NCBI GenBank assembly: GCA_002420315.1
Contig: DIHU01000225.1
Span: 1 to 6,424, forward strand
Direction: 5' to 3'
Length of the DNA: 6,424 nucleotides
Source of the DNA: Akkermansiaceae bacterium UBA5688
GTDB taxonomy: Bacteria; Verrucomicrobiota; Verrucomicrobiia; Verrucomicrobiales; Akkermansiaceae
Shown: piece after piece, positions 5,365 through 6,424 of the stretch
Position numbering within the stretch: position 1 is the first letter of the stretch
Layout: every line of letters starts with the position of its first letter
Notes under the pieces: generated by a model
Databases searched by the model: none
The model's input: the letters and a program-made list of their open reading frames with translations, nothing else
What the model was told of the DNA's origin: nothing
Made by a program: the position numbers and the translations under genes

Positions 5365-6424
5365 CTATTGTTCCCCGTTTATGAGTCCTTGGATGATGGT
5401 GAGGTTCCGTTGTGCATCGGGATCACCGGGTCGAAGCTTAAGAGCTTTTTCGAAGTAGGTCGCCGCCTGAGGGAGTTGCCCCTGCTTGGCTAGCACAAAT
5501 CCTAGGTTTTTGTGGATGTCTGGGGAATTGGGATTGGCGAGAAGAGCCTTTTCGAAGGTAGCTTGCGCTTCAGTCCAGCGTTCCTGTTTGAGCAAAAGTT
5601 TGCTCAAATTAGATAGGCTTTTTTGGTCCTGTGGATTGCTACTGATGGCTTGTTGGAAGTGGCTAATTGCTTCCGTGATTTCCCCCTTCTGGGCGAGCAG
5701 AGTTCCCAGATTGGCGTTGGCTCTACCATGGTCAGGCTTGATTCGGAGGGCTTCGCGAAAACTGGTTTCGGCTAGATCGAATCTCTTACTCTTAATGTAA
5801 GAAAATCCGAGATTATTATGGGGGCCGGCATTTTTGGGGAATGCTTCTACAAGCGAAAGATTTTCGGATCTCGCAAGAGCGGTGTATCCTTCTTGCTGGA
5901 GGAAAGTAGCAAAGCGGTATTGAGCCTCGTATTGGTTTCTCTCGCGCGAAACGGTTGGGATGGGCAGCGTTCGACCGGGCAGGGGAGCGGAGCGGGCAAA
6001 TCGCTCGAGTCGGGTTCCTCTCGAATGGTTGACGTCCGCTTTCACATCGTCGGGATTCAATCTTCCCTTGTAGATCACTGATACTTTTCTATCGCTATCA
6101 ATGAGGAAACTGACCGGGACGGGAAGAGTTTCGGCACCGGTGATTTGGTAGTCGTGCATCGATTGGAGATAGCTGACTAATTGGATCGTTGCTCTACCAT
6201 TCGCGAAGGGGAGTTTCAGACCTTTGGCCATTTTTTCAGCGTCTGGCGCACTCGAGCTACCTTCCTCGAGACCATCAACCGCGAGAGCGATGATTTCGAT
6301 CCCAGCCTCACGGAGCTCCGAATTTTTTGCGGTAAGGTCTTTCAATTCTTCCTCGCAGGCCGGGCACCAACTGCCCCAGAGACTTAAGAGGTAGGATTTG
6401 CCTTCACTCGTCGGGATCGGTTGA
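5365..6424 (-). CDS. Thioredoxin-like (TlpA/redoxin) domain followed by TPR repeats (N-terminus beyond the window)
   Basis: The gene is on the minus strand and its stop is TAG at 5365-5367. A TTG at 6344-6346 could be mistaken for its start, but the frame stays open to the window edge and adds 26 residues that complete a thioredoxin motif, GSWCPACEEE (Cys codons at 6364-6366 and 6355-6357). The gene is therefore truncated here, with 352 residues visible. Visible residues 1 to about 125 form a TlpA/redoxin-like fold: the CPAC redox pair, a strand-rich IEIIALAVDG, the VPVSFLID segment with the probable cis-Pro (about 103), then VIYKGRL. After a linker, TPR repeats run from about 165 to 334, with Pro at repeat ends exactly 34 residues apart. 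In PVC bacteria such modules often follow FG-GAP/ASPIC-UnbV (CRTAC1-like) repeats, so the missing N-terminus may be of that kind; this is inference. The likely role is an exported thiol-disulfide reductase or redox sensor with a protein-binding tail. It converges on the haem c gene with a 39-base gap. Confidence 0.88.
   Translation of the reverse strand, partial: QPIPTSEGKSYLLSLWGSWCPACEEELKDLTAKNSELREAGIEIIALAVDGLEEGSSSAPDAEKMAKGLKLPFANGRATIQLVSYLQSMHDYQITGAETLPVPVSFLIDSDRKVSVIYKGRLNPDDVKADVNHSRGTRLERFARSAPLPGRTLPIPTVSRERNQYEAQYRFATFLQQEGYTALARSENLSLVEAFPKNAGPHNNLGFSYIKSKRFDLAETSFREALRIKPDHGRANANLGTLLAQKGEITEAISHFQQAISSNPQDQKSLSNLSKLLLKQERWTEAQATFEKALLANPNSPDIHKNLGFVLAKQGQLPQAATYFEKALKLRPGDPDAQRNLTIIQGLINGEQ

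Noticed and set aside
6344..6346. TTG as the start of the thioredoxin-TPR gene
   Set aside because: The frame continues upstream to the window edge and encodes the WCPAC active site, so starting here would remove the catalytic cysteines.

Overview
The window looks like chromosomal DNA of a Verrucomicrobiota (PVC-group) bacterium. The main evidence is the large secreted protein at 2173-5325. Its chain (xylose-isomerase-like TIM barrel, DUF6797-like module, beta-propeller, C-terminal haem c) is a composition I associate with Verrucomicrobia and relatives. The thioredoxin-TPR protein at the right end and the lack of clear Shine-Dalgarno sites fit the same group. No mobile element, tRNA, rRNA or CRISPR array was seen.

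Layout, left to right. (1) Positions 1-157 hold the C-terminal end of an unrecognised, Thr/Ser/Gly-rich, probably beta-stranded protein. (2) After a 15-base gap, 173-1999 encodes a 608-residue exported protein whose first part is a complete MbnP-family copper-binding domain and whose second part is a complete MbnH/MauG-type dihaem c enzyme. In known systems MbnH oxidises a tryptophan of MbnP to kynurenine to create a copper site; here enzyme and probable substrate lie on one chain. (3) Positions 2000-2172 are non-coding: a G-rich block followed by an AT-rich block with a TATAAT box very close to the next start. (4) Positions 2173-5325 hold the multidomain haem c protein. (5) After a 39-base convergent gap, 5365-6424 on the minus strand holds the C-terminal part of a thioredoxin-like (WCPAC) protein ending in an array of 34-residue TPR repeats; its N-terminus lies outside the window.

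All three substantial genes probably encode exported redox proteins (dihaem enzyme, monohaem dehydrogenase-like protein, thiol-disulfide protein). Only genes 1 and 2 look like one transcription unit. The + strand changes from C-rich to G-rich at about position 2000 regardless of gene direction, so the left part (copper locus) and the right part (sugar and thiol redox genes) may have different histories or replication orientation. The most notable item is the MbnP-MbnH fusion, for which I could derive a candidate kynurenine site (HWDW, residues 155-158) and a residue-for-residue spacing match to the MauG active site.
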